DNA from: Gemmatimonadales bacterium
GTDB lineage: Bacteria > Gemmatimonadota > Gemmatimonadetes > Gemmatimonadales > GWC2-71-9
Length of the DNA stretch: 64,000 nt
NCBI GenBank assembly: GCA_019637315.1
Contig: JAHBVU010000001.1
Location: 248,001 to 312,000 of the forward strand
Direction: 5' to 3'
In this document: positions 18,546 through 26,630 of the stretch, piece after piece
How the letters are laid out: the number at the start of each line of letters is the position of its first letter
Numbering within the stretch: the first letter of the stretch is position 1
Translations under genes and position numbers: made by a program
The notes under the pieces: model-generated
Databases searched by the model: none
Seen by the model: the letters and a program-made list of their open reading frames with translations, nothing else
What the model was told of the DNA's origin: nothing

Positions 18546-19433
18546 TCAGTCGCGCGCCAACATCATGATGAGCCGCGACACTCGATACGCTACGATGGCG
18601 TCCGGCGCCCGGTAGCGAACCCGAACGCCGTTGACACGTTCCATCCCGGGGACGAACATCGCGGCATCGGCGTGGCTCGCCATGGCCAACTCGACTTCGA
18701 GAACGATCGGTGTCGTGTGGGAGACCGGTGCAATCGTCCTTCGACGGCTCAAGCCCGTCCTGACACCAGCGGCAATCCGTTCCCGCGCAGTGACGGGATT
18801 CATGGTTTTGGCGGCCATGAAGCCGAGACCTTCTTTCACGGCCAGCGCCTCGACCCCGGGAAAGAACTCGCGGGCGACCTCAGCGAACGCCTGATCACCT
18901 GAGACGAAGACGACCGGGACCCGGTGATGACCCGCCACCATCCCTGCGGTTCCGTACTCGCCGACTTCGGTGCCGTTGATCAGGATGTGCCGGAGTGCGT
19001 GCGAGTAGGTATGGCCCATCACGGCATTGGTTTGCGCAGCATGGCCGTGATATCCGATCAAGATCACGGCGTCGTAGCTGCCGTCGAGACCCTCGATCAT
19101 GCCGAGCGGCTTGGAACGGCCGGTGATCAGCTGCGCACGGGAGTCGAGCTGATCGGCCCGAAGGTTGGTATGCGATCCATGGGCGTCGTTGACGACCACC
19201 TCGGTTGCGCCGGCCTCGAAAGCGGCAGCGATCGCCGCATTGACCTCGCCGAGCATCAGCGGGCGAGCCCATTCGTAGTCGGATCCGCCAGCCTGAGCAG
19301 CGGTAACGACGCCCGCCACCCCTTCCATGTCGGCGCTGATGTACACTTTGAGCTTCGACTGGGCCGTGACACCGGCCATCGGAAGGTGCAGTACGGCCAG
19401 CAGGCCGACGAAGGCGCGGATTGAACCCGTCAT
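18546..19433 (-). CDS. Secreted M55 D-aminopeptidase (DppA-like)
   Basis: The ATG at 19433 gives 295 residues beginning with a signal peptide (AFVGLLAVLHLPMAGVTAQ). A longer frame upstream has no coding support. The zinc residues of DppA are all recognisable: SADMEGVAGV (Asp and Glu), VVNDAHGSHTNL (His), LIGYHGHAA (His), the HTYSHALRH His and NGTEVGEYGTAG (Glu). B. subtilis DppA cleaves D-Ala-D-Ala and related D-peptides as a self-compartmentalised decamer. This exported form could trim peptidoglycan-derived D-peptides in the periplasm. It is divergent from a D-aminoacylase-like lipoprotein, which supports a D-amino-acid theme. Confidence 0.93.
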   Translation of the reverse strand: MTGSIRAFVGLLAVLHLPMAGVTAQSKLKVYISADMEGVAGVVTAAQAGGSDYEWARPLMLGEVNAAIAAAFEAGATEVVVNDAHGSHTNLRADQLDSRAQLITGRSKPLGMIEGLDGSYDAVILIGYHGHAAQTNAVMGHTYSHALRHILINGTEVGEYGTAGMVAGHHRVPVVFVSGDQAFAEVAREFFPGVEALAVKEGLGFMAAKTMNPVTARERIAAGVRTGLSRRRTIAPVSHTTPIVLEVELAMASHADAAMFVPGMERVNGVRVRYRAPDAIVAYRVSRLIMMLARD

Positions 19434-19559
19434 GAGATAGCTCGATCGAGTGGGAGGCCGGAAACTAGAGCCAGGTGCTGGATGTTGCCAGACGCAGGGC
19501 CTTGCCAATCGTGGCATCGTAGCAGCATCATTGCTTCCCCCATCCCGCCGACAGACTGC

Positions 19560-21080
19560 ATGCGTCATCTCATCCCATTCGCCGCCCTGCTGGGGGTCGC
19601 CTGTGGCGGCGCCTCTGATTCGCCTTCCGGTACGACGATCACCAACGTTCGCATCGTGGACGGCACCGGGGCACCGAGCCGACTCGGTGCGGTTCGTATC
19701 GTCGGCGACACCATCGTCGCCGTAGGTGATATCGCGCCGGAATCCGGCGACTCGGTCGTCGATGGGGGTGGTCTCACCCTGGCACCAGGGTTTATCGATA
19801 CCCACAGTCACCACGACCGCGGCCTCTTGAGCACCCCAGAAGCGGTCGGCGCGGTCAGTCAGGGCATCACCACGATCATCGCCGGCCAGGATGGCGGCCA
19901 TCCGATGCCGCTGTCGCGCGCGATCGACACGACGGTGCGGGTCCGACCAAGCATCAACGTCGCTTTCTACGCAGGGCACAACTCGATTCGGTCCGCTGTG
20001 ATGGGCAGCGATTTCAAACGCCCCGCGACCTCAGCCGAAGTCGATTCGATGGCCGCGATCCTCACCCGTGAGCTGGAGGCGGGCGCCCTCGGCCTGGCAA
20101 CCGGTCTCGAGTACGATCCCGGGATCAACTCGGATCGTGCCGAGGTCATTGCACTGGCCAAAGTCGCAGCGGCGGCAGGGGGCCGTTACATCAGTCACAT
20201 CCGCAGCGAGGACCGTTGGTTCTGGGAGGCGATCGACGAGATTATCGCGGTTGGTCGGGAAGCAGGACTGCCGGTTCAGATCAGCCACGTGAAGCTCGCG
20301 ATGACGCCGCTCTGGGGGAAAGCAGACAGTCTGATCCGGATCCTCGACGCCGCACGGGCCAGCGGCATCGATATCACGGCCGACATCTATCCATACCCCT
20401 ACTGGCAGTCGACCCTGCAGGTACTCTTCCCGGCCCGGAATTTCGATGATCGACGCGAGGCCGAGCGGGTGCTGCGAGAAATTGCCCCGGCCGAAGGACT
20501 GTTGATCGGCGACTTCGCCGCGAACCCGGAGTATGCCGGCAAGACAGTCGCGGAGATTGCCGTGGTCCGCAATGAAGCCCCCGCGGTCACGCTGCTGGCG
20601 CTGATCAAGGAGTCGATTGCCTGGGAGCAGGCCAATCCGGGTCGCGGCGGTGAGAGCGTGGTGGGTACCAGCATGTCGGAGCCCGATATTGCTGCGCTGA
20701 TGGCCTGGGCGCACACCAACTTCTGCTCGGACGGGTCGCTGTCTGGTGCGCATCCCCGCGGCTTCGGCAGCTACACTCGCGTGCTCGGGCGCTATGTTCG
20801 GGAACAGAAGGTACTGACGCTCGAGACTGCGATTCGCAAGATGACCAGTCTGGCCGCCCAGCATGTTGGCCTGACTCGGCGCGGGACGATTGCCCCGGGC
20901 TACTTTGCCGATCTCGTTCTCTTCGATCCTGGTACGGTCATCGACAATGCGACGCCGGCCAGTCCGCATCTGATCTCGACCGGCATCGAGCGAGTCTGGG
21001 TCAACGGGCAGACGGTCTGGGCGGCCGGTGCGGTAACTGCACATCGACCGGGGCGGGTCCTGCTCCGCCAGGCCCAATGA
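19560..21080 (+). CDS. N-acyl-D-amino-acid deacylase-like amidohydrolase, lipoprotein
   Basis: The ATG at 19560 puts a short signal and lipobox (LLGVACGG) at the N-terminus, giving 506 residues. The amidohydrolase barrel carries APGFIDTHSHHDRGLL (metal HxH), YISHIRSEDRWF and QISHVKLA (His ligands), and the late signature CSDGSLSGAHPRGFGSYTRVLGRYVRE of D-aminoacylases. The known D-aminoacylase metal Cys lies in a GNCG segment; here the matching place reads IIAGQDGG, with Asp. The substrate range may therefore differ. It shares a 126-base promoter region with the divergent M55 peptidase and overlaps the next gene by four bases. Confidence 0.9.
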   Translation: MRHLIPFAALLGVACGGASDSPSGTTITNVRIVDGTGAPSRLGAVRIVGDTIVAVGDIAPESGDSVVDGGGLTLAPGFIDTHSHHDRGLLSTPEAVGAVSQGITTIIAGQDGGHPMPLSRAIDTTVRVRPSINVAFYAGHNSIRSAVMGSDFKRPATSAEVDSMAAILTRELEAGALGLATGLEYDPGINSDRAEVIALAKVAAAAGGRYISHIRSEDRWFWEAIDEIIAVGREAGLPVQISHVKLAMTPLWGKADSLIRILDAARASGIDITADIYPYPYWQSTLQVLFPARNFDDRREAERVLREIAPAEGLLIGDFAANPEYAGKTVAEIAVVRNEAPAVTLLALIKESIAWEQANPGRGGESVVGTSMSEPDIAALMAWAHTNFCSDGSLSGAHPRGFGSYTRVLGRYVREQKVLTLETAIRKMTSLAAQHVGLTRRGTIAPGYFADLVLFDPGTVIDNATPASPHLISTGIERVWVNGQTVWAAGAVTAHRPGRVLLRQAQ

Positions 21081-22054
21081 GCCTCGTTGCCAGGATCGAA
21101 GCCGCCGATCGTCGGATTCGTCCCCATGCACGGGAAACGCCGCTGCTGTGGTCGCCGGCCCTGTCGGATCGGGCAGGTACCGGGATCCATCTCAAGCTCG
21201 AGAATCTTCAGCACACCGGGTCGTTCAAGCTGCGGGGTGCCCTGAATCGGATGCTGACTCTTAGCGATGCCGAGCGGTCACGTGGCATTGTCACGGCATC
21301 GACGGGGAACCACGGTGCGGCGTGCGCCTACGCCGGACGGATGAGCGGCGTTGCGCCACTCGTCTTCGTGCCGACGGGTGCGGCGCCGAGCAAGGTGGCA
21401 CGGATCGAACGGCTGGGCGGGCAGGTGCGCTATCACGGGGTTGATTCCGGCGAGACCGAGCGCGAGGCCCGCCGGCAAGCCGAGCTGAGCGGCCAGTACT
21501 TCCTCTCGCCGTACAATGACGAAGAGGTCATGGCCGGGCAGGGAACCGTTGCGGCCGAGCTGCTGCGCCAGCTGCCGGACCTCGGCGCGGTCGTGGTCGC
21601 CGTTGGCGGCGGCGGCTTGATCGGCGGCATCGCGACTCTGCTCAAGCAAGTCCGGCCCGATACCCTCGTGATCGGCTGCTCGCCGCGCAACTCGGCCGTC
21701 ATGGCCGCGTCCGTGGAAGCCGGGCGAGTGCTGGACCTGCCGTGCGAACCGACCTTGTCCGATGGCACGGCCGGTGGCGTCGAGGCCGATACGGTCACCT
21801 TCGAGCCATGTCGGCGCTATGTCGATCGCTACGATCTGGTGCGTGAAGACGAGATTCGCGACGCGATGCGACTCGTCTACGAGTCGGAAGGGCTGATTAT
21901 CGAAGGAGCCGCCGGAGTGGCTGTTGCCTCGGCGTTGCGCCTGGCGTCCGATCTGGGCGGGCGAGATGTGGCGGTGGTCGTCTGCGGCGGCAACATCGGG
22001 CGAGCGGTATGGAGCGAGGCGCTGGAGACGGGATCGCTCCCGTCTCCCGCTTGA
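21077..22054 (+). CDS. Threonine/serine ammonia-lyase-like PLP enzyme (copy 1)
   Basis: A 325-residue fold-type II PLP enzyme. LKLENLQHTGSFKLRGALNRM holds the Schiff-base Lys, TASTGNHGAACAYAG contacts the substrate, VVAVGGGGLIGGIATLLK is the Gly-rich phosphate loop and VVVCGGNIG closes the active site. There is no C-terminal ACT domain, so it is the short catabolic or racemase-like type (threonine dehydratase, serine racemase or hydroxyaspartate lyase). It overlaps the D-aminoacylase gene by four bases, so the free amino acid released by that enzyme is the obvious substrate candidate. A paralogue lies 467 bases downstream. Confidence 0.9.
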   Translation: MSLVARIEAADRRIRPHARETPLLWSPALSDRAGTGIHLKLENLQHTGSFKLRGALNRMLTLSDAERSRGIVTASTGNHGAACAYAGRMSGVAPLVFVPTGAAPSKVARIERLGGQVRYHGVDSGETEREARRQAELSGQYFLSPYNDEEVMAGQGTVAAELLRQLPDLGAVVVAVGGGGLIGGIATLLKQVRPDTLVIGCSPRNSAVMAASVEAGRVLDLPCEPTLSDGTAGGVEADTVTFEPCRRYVDRYDLVREDEIRDAMRLVYESEGLIIEGAAGVAVASALRLASDLGGRDVAVVVCGGNIGRAVWSEALETGSLPSPA

Positions 22055-22061
22055 TACGCAG

Positions 22062-22415
22062 CTACCGTGGAGGAATTCGCAGCGTGACCTCGTCTCCAGG
22101 TGAGACGGTAATCTCGTCCGAAACCGGGGTCCGGTTGCTGCCCACCGGGTCGGCTAGAAAGCGCAGTGGGGTCAGCGTCTTCACGAGATGCGACGGCAAC
22201 CTGAAGCGCGTCTGGGTGTTCCCGGTTGCCAGGCCGAGCCGAATCCGGCGTCCGCCTTCGATCACGAAGATCGTCATGTCCGCAAATCCCTGGTTGTCGA
22301 CCAGCACCGTCGTCGGCGCGTTGGGGTCGATACCGGTCGTCGGGCGATTGCTGCTGCAGCCCAGCAGAACCGAGGTTGCGAGTGCCAGCAGTCCGAGCGT
22401 CATCGTGCGTGTCAT
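22062..22415 (-). CDS. Small lipoprotein of unknown function
   Basis: An ATG at 22415 preceded by AAGGAGAAG gives 117 residues; upstream in-frame codons read through non-coding sequence. The lipobox is LATSVLLGCSSN. The mature part is a short all-beta domain (TVLVDNQGFADMTIFVIEGGRRIRL, then a closing EITVSPGDEVTLRIPP). The pattern resembles small periplasmic beta-sandwich lipoproteins, but I do not recognise a family. It lies opposite in direction to the flanking PLP enzyme genes and splits them. Confidence 0.75.
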   Translation of the reverse strand: MTRTMTLGLLALATSVLLGCSSNRPTTGIDPNAPTTVLVDNQGFADMTIFVIEGGRRIRLGLATGNTQTRFRLPSHLVKTLTPLRFLADPVGSNRTPVSDEITVSPGDEVTLRIPPR

Positions 22416-22520
22416 TTCTCTTCTCCTTGCAGTGGTCCGGTTGAATCGACTCCCCCGTCCCCGTTTCGTGACACTGCGTCTGACAGACCACCCTGACCGA
22501 GATTCTACCACCAGGATCGC

Positions 22521-23513
22521 ATGACCGATTTACCGCCAACATTGCCGGCCATCGATGCCGCCGCCGCCCGCCTGGCTCCCTTCGTCCGCCAAACTCCGGT
22601 CTGGGAGTGGCGGGACGACCTGCTGGAGGGGCCAGGGTCCGTGGTACTCAAGCTGGAACTGTTTCAGTACTCTGGCTCCTTCAAGGTGCGTGGCGCCTTG
22701 ATGAACATGCTCGCGCTTTCACCCGATCAGGTCAAGCGGGGCGTCACGGCCGTCAGCGCCGGCAATCACGCCGCTGCGGTTTCGTACGCAGCGCGAACCT
22801 TGGGGACTACCGCCAAGGTGGTGATGCCTCGGACCGCCAGCCCTGCGCGGGTAGCCTTGAGCCAGCGCTTGGGGGCCGAGGTCGTGCTGGTGGACGATGT
22901 GGCTGAGGCATTTGCTCGGGTCAAGGCCATCGAAACGAGCGAAGGACGCGCCTTTATCCACCCCTTCGAGGGGCTCGGCACGGCCACCGGCACGGCGACC
23001 GTCGGGCTCGAGTTCTGTCGCCAGGTCGACGATTTGGATGCCGTCGTCGTTCCGGTTGGCGGCGGCGGATTGATTGCCGGCATTGCGGCTGCCGTCAAGC
23101 AGTTCAAGCCGGGGTGTCTCGTCTTTGGTGTCGAGCCCGAGGGCAACGACGTCATCAAGCGAAGCATCGCCTCGGGGCAGCCCGAGCAGGCCATCCGTCC
23201 CAGCACGATCGCGGACAGCTTGAGCCCGCCGTTTGCGATGCCATACAGCCTCGGGCTGATCCGCCGATTCGTCGATGAGATCGTTCTCGTCAGCGACGAC
23301 GCGCTGACCGAGGCGATGTATCTCCTGTTCGACCGACAGAAGCTCGCGGTCGAACCGGCCGGCGCGGCGACGACAGCAGCTTTGCTGGGTCCGCTGCGGG
23401 CGCAGTTACGCGGCCTGCGGGTCGGCCTGATTGTGTGCGGCGCCAACATCGATCCGGCACGGTTCAGCGAATACCTTGCTCGTGGTGAGGCTGGCTGGAA
23501 GGCGAGGACGTGA
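22521..23513 (+). CDS. Threonine/serine ammonia-lyase-like PLP enzyme (copy 2)
   Basis: A 330-residue paralogue of the enzyme at 21077-22054. The Lys motif is YSGSFKVRGALMNML, followed by VSAGNHAAAVSYAART, VVPVGGGGLIAGIAAAVKQ and LIVCGANI. AGNHA replaces TGNHG of copy 1, and the late segment SLSPPFAMPYSLGLIRRFVD differs, so the two copies have probably diverged in substrate. It has no regulatory ACT domain. It has its own start region 106 bases from the divergent lipoprotein gene. Confidence 0.9.
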   Translation: MTDLPPTLPAIDAAAARLAPFVRQTPVWEWRDDLLEGPGSVVLKLELFQYSGSFKVRGALMNMLALSPDQVKRGVTAVSAGNHAAAVSYAARTLGTTAKVVMPRTASPARVALSQRLGAEVVLVDDVAEAFARVKAIETSEGRAFIHPFEGLGTATGTATVGLEFCRQVDDLDAVVVPVGGGGLIAGIAAAVKQFKPGCLVFGVEPEGNDVIKRSIASGQPEQAIRPSTIADSLSPPFAMPYSLGLIRRFVDEIVLVSDDALTEAMYLLFDRQKLAVEPAGAATTAALLGPLRAQLRGLRVGLIVCGANIDPARFSEYLARGEAGWKART

Positions 23514-23553
23514 TTCGTCCCGGCCAAAGCTGTGGCGGTACGGGCGGGCTGCC

Positions 23554-23727
23554 ATGATGGCGATGCTGCTCTATGCCGCTATTCTCGGAGGCTTGTCGAT
23601 TCTCTTTCTCGGAGCGATCAGTGCGCTTCGAGATGCCTTCCGTCAACGGGCGCGGCTGCGAGGGTTTCTGGCGGCAATCGCGGTGGCCTTATTGTCGCTT
23701 GCTGGCATGTTCGCGATGCTGATCTGA
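23554..23727 (+). CDS. Small two-span membrane protein
   Basis: A 57-residue product from ATG 23554 with two hydrophobic segments (about 3-22, LLYAAILGGLSILFLGAISA, and 37-56) separated by a basic loop (RDAFRQRARLR). Its stop codon shares one base with the methyltransferase start (TGATG), the pattern of translational coupling used elsewhere in the window, which supports it as a real gene. No family recognised. Confidence 0.55.
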   Translation: MMAMLLYAAILGGLSILFLGAISALRDAFRQRARLRGFLAAIAVALLSLAGMFAMLI

Positions 23728-24488
23728 TGCCGTCTCCTCGTCCGTTTCAGGATCACTTCTCGGCCGGGTCGTCCGACTACGCAGCTTTCCGGCCGCGCTA
23801 TCCGGAGACCCTGTTTCGCTGGGTGGCCAGTCAGTCCCCCGGGCGCGACCTGGCATGGGATTGTGCCACCGGCAACGGGCAGGCCGCCGTCGGCCTGGCG
23901 CCGTTGTACACCCGCGTCGTGGCAACCGACGCGAGCAGTGCCCAGCTGGCCATGGCGGAACCCCGCGCCAACATCGACTACCGTTGCGCCTCGGCCGAAG
24001 CGTCGGGGCTGGCGGACCTGTCGGTCGATGTCGTAACCGTGGCGCAGGCGCTCCACTGGTTCGATCGCCCGGCGTTCTTCGCCGAGGTGATCCGGGTCGC
24101 GAAACCGGGCGCTCTGCTGGCGGTGTGGACCTACAATCTCATCCGCGGAGGCGGCGCCCTCGACCACGTCGTCGACCGGCTCTATGGCGACGTGCTTGGC
24201 CGTTACTGGCCAGCCGACCGCGCTCTGGTGGAAACCGGGTATCGCGACGTTGCAATACCCTTTGCCGAGCTGACGACGCCCCCCTTCGAGATGAGCGCTC
24301 AGTGGACGCTGGCACAGTTGAAGGGGTACCTGCGGACCTGGTCGTCTGCTGTGCGGTACCAGGCCCAGCACGGCGTCGATCCGCTGCTGTCGGTTGCTGA
24401 CGAGTTGGCAGCCGCCTGGGGCGACCCCTCCCAAGTGCGTGATCTTCGCTGGCCCTTGGCGGTGCGGGCGGCTCGGGTCGAGCGCTGA
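23727..24488 (+). CDS. Class I SAM-dependent methyltransferase
   Basis: A 253-residue methyltransferase of the type-11 kind. It shows DLAWDCATGNGQAAVGL as motif I (SAM-binding), VVATDASSAQLAMA as motif post-I with the acidic ribose contact, and VDVVTVAQALHWFD as motif II. It opens with FQDHFSAGSSDYAAFRPRYP, the start seen in the YafE/Tmt1-like trans-aconitate methyltransferase group. Small acids or lipids are likely substrates, but none can be read from context. It is coupled to the small membrane protein gene upstream. Confidence 0.88.
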   Translation: MPSPRPFQDHFSAGSSDYAAFRPRYPETLFRWVASQSPGRDLAWDCATGNGQAAVGLAPLYTRVVATDASSAQLAMAEPRANIDYRCASAEASGLADLSVDVVTVAQALHWFDRPAFFAEVIRVAKPGALLAVWTYNLIRGGGALDHVVDRLYGDVLGRYWPADRALVETGYRDVAIPFAELTTPPFEMSAQWTLAQLKGYLRTWSSAVRYQAQHGVDPLLSVADELAAAWGDPSQVRDLRWPLAVRAARVER

Positions 24489-24562
24489 TTGGAAACACGA
24501 CCTCCTGATCGTGCGTAGATTGAGGAGAGGTACGCTTCGAATTGCACTCAGGAGATCATGCC

Positions 24563-25918
24563 ATGCTAGCACTGTTGACCGTTCTCGCGGCGGCCGTCGT
24601 CGGGAACGACCCGGCCCCGCAGCAGCCAACCTACGCCATCGTCAACGTTTCGGTCGTTCCGATGGATCGGGAACGAGTCCTGGCCGGTCAGACGGTGGTG
24701 GTTCGCGGTGACCGGATCGTTGCCATGGGCCCAACGGCGTCGACCGAAGTCCCGGCTGGCGCGGTCCGGATCGAGGGCAGGGGCAAATATCTGATGCCGG
24801 GGTTGGCCGAGATGCACGGCCACATTCCCCCAGGTCAGGTGGTGCCCGACTCGACCATCGAGCGGATTCTCGCGCTCTTTGCCCTGAACGGCGTAACCAC
24901 GGTTCGAGGGATGCTGGGTGATCCGCGGCACCTCCCCATTCGCGACAGGGCGGCGCGCGGCGAGATCCTCAGCCCGACGATTTATACGTCCGGGCCGTCG
25001 CTCAACAGCAACTCCGTCAAGACAGGCCAGGACGCGATCGACTCTGTCACCAAGTACGCCAAGGCCGGTTACGACCTGCTCAAGATTCACCCGGGGATCA
25101 AGCGTGGAGTGTTCGACACGCTGGCGGCCACTGCCAAGGCCGTCGGAATCCGCTTTGCGGGTCACGTGCCGCTCGATGTCGGGATCGAACGCGCCATCGA
25201 ACTCGGGTACTGGACGGTCGACCACTTCGATGGCTACATCGAAGGTCTGGTGCCTTCATCCGGACCGCTGACACCGCAGGAAACGGGGTTCTTCGGCCTG
25301 GGCCTGGTTGACCGGGTCGACGAAAGCCGCCTGGCCCAGCTTGCTGCGAAGACCAAGGCCCAGGGGGTCTGGATGGTGCCGACCGAAACCCTGATGCGGT
25401 ATGTCACGGGGGGGTACACCATCGAGGAGCTGCGGAACTGGCCTGAAATGAAATACTGGTCCAAGGCAGGGCTGGAGGCCTGGGCCAAACAGACGGCAGG
25501 TTTCAAGGGCGCCAATGAACCTCCCAAGGCAACCCGCGATCGGTATATTGCCTTGCGCCGGAAAATCATCTCCACTTTCCACAAAGCGGGTGTCGGCTTT
25601 CTGCTTGGTTCGGATGCGCCCCAGATCTGGAACGTTCCCGGCTTTTCGATCTTCCGGGAGCTCGAGTATCTCGTCGATGCAGGGTTGACACCGTATCAGG
25701 CGCTCGAGAGCGGCACCCGCAACGTTGCCGTGCACTTCGGCACCGAGGCGGAGCGAGGCACCGTGGCTGCAGGCAAGCGGGCCGATTTGATCCTGCTCGA
25801 TGGCAACCCGCTTTCCGCCATCAGCAATGTTCGGAAGCAGGCCGGCGTGATGGTCGGCGGCCGCTGGCTGCCGCGATCGGAAATTGCGCAGCGACTGAGG
25901 GCCCTGGAAGCTCAGTAG
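24563..25918 (+). CDS. Secreted amidohydrolase
   Basis: The ATG at 24563 follows CAGGAGA at suitable spacing and gives 451 residues; the first 18 form a signal peptide. The barrel has YLMPGLAEMHGHIPPG (HxH metal pair), LLKIHPG (in the place of the carboxylated Lys or its neighbour), RFAGHVPLDVG and VDHFDGYIEGL (later His ligands), and LLGSDAPQIWN (catalytic Asp). A KRADLILLDGNPL composite-domain strand closes it, as in imidazolonepropionase-like and prolidase-like secreted amidohydrolases. Such exported members are common in soil bacteria and hydrolyse amide or cyclic bonds. A terminator hairpin follows. Confidence 0.88.
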   Translation: MLALLTVLAAAVVGNDPAPQQPTYAIVNVSVVPMDRERVLAGQTVVVRGDRIVAMGPTASTEVPAGAVRIEGRGKYLMPGLAEMHGHIPPGQVVPDSTIERILALFALNGVTTVRGMLGDPRHLPIRDRAARGEILSPTIYTSGPSLNSNSVKTGQDAIDSVTKYAKAGYDLLKIHPGIKRGVFDTLAATAKAVGIRFAGHVPLDVGIERAIELGYWTVDHFDGYIEGLVPSSGPLTPQETGFFGLGLVDRVDESRLAQLAAKTKAQGVWMVPTETLMRYVTGGYTIEELRNWPEMKYWSKAGLEAWAKQTAGFKGANEPPKATRDRYIALRRKIISTFHKAGVGFLLGSDAPQIWNVPGFSIFRELEYLVDAGLTPYQALESGTRNVAVHFGTEAERGTVAAGKRADLILLDGNPLSAISNVRKQAGVMVGGRWLPRSEIAQRLRALEAQ

Positions 25919-25923
25919 CCGTC

Positions 25924-25946
25924 AGCCGGTTGGCCTGATACCGGCT
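25924..25946 (+). terminator. Hairpin terminator candidate after amidohydrolase
   Basis: AGCCGGT (25924-25930) and ACCGGCT (25940-25946) form a seven-base-pair stem six bases after the stop, followed by TGGCGG without a U-tract. A second hairpin (ACACTCCCC with GGGGTGT) follows near 25975-26005. The rest of the 196-base gap shows nothing else I can name. Confidence 0.4.
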
Positions 25947-26114
25947 TGGCGGACGCCGAGCCGGTGCCTGTGCCACACTCCCCCGCGCCGAACGGGGTGT
26001 GGGTGGATCCGCGACTGCCAACCGTGTACCCTGGCAATTGCATCCCGGAATGGATACCATTGCGGTCTGGGTCGAAACCTCGACCAATGGTTTCCCGTAT
26101 CAAGCCGATAGCCC

Positions 26115-26600
26115 ATGGTCGACCAGCTGGTTCCGACAGCGGAGCTGTTTGCACTCCATACCAGGCTCTTCATCAATACGATCGCCGATCTCGATGACGG
26201 TGCCGCCGTGGTCCGCCCCAACGGTCGGACCAACAGCATTGCGTTCATCGGCGGGCACCTGGTCGAGACGCGTGCCTGGATGGCCCGTTTGTTGGGGCTC
26301 GACGTCCCGGCGCCGTTCGGTGGCGAGTTGGAGCACGAGACCGGTATCGACAAGATCCTCGCGCTCCCGTCTGTCACTGCCATTCGGGAACAATGGGAAG
26401 ATGTCAGTCGGTTGATTCTGGCGAGGCTCGATGATGTCACGGCCGACGAGCTGGCGGCCCCGTCGGGACAGCGCTTCCCGGTCGTCTCCGGCAGCATGCT
26501 CGGCGCGCTGACCTTTCTGATGCATCATGAGGCGTATCATATCGGGCAGCTTGGCTATTTGCGGAAATTTGTCGGCTACCCGCCGATGTCGTATCGATAG
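26115..26600 (+). CDS. DinB-family (four-helix metal-binding) protein
   Basis: A 161-residue helical protein of the DinB/YfiT type. Three well spaced His are visible, as in the family's metal site: IAFIGGHLVETRAW in the second helix, and FLMHHEAYHIGQLGYLR in the fourth, the most diagnostic segment. Members bind Ni or Zn and some act as thiol-dependent S-transferases or maleylpyruvate isomerases. The domain name comes from B. subtilis DinB and has nothing to do with DNA polymerase IV. Function here is unknown. Confidence 0.85.
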   Translation: MVDQLVPTAELFALHTRLFINTIADLDDGAAVVRPNGRTNSIAFIGGHLVETRAWMARLLGLDVPAPFGGELEHETGIDKILALPSVTAIREQWEDVSRLILARLDDVTADELAAPSGQRFPVVSGSMLGALTFLMHHEAYHIGQLGYLRKFVGYPPMSYR

Positions 26601-26630
26601 GATCATCTTCAGCGGAAAGGCAAACCTCGG

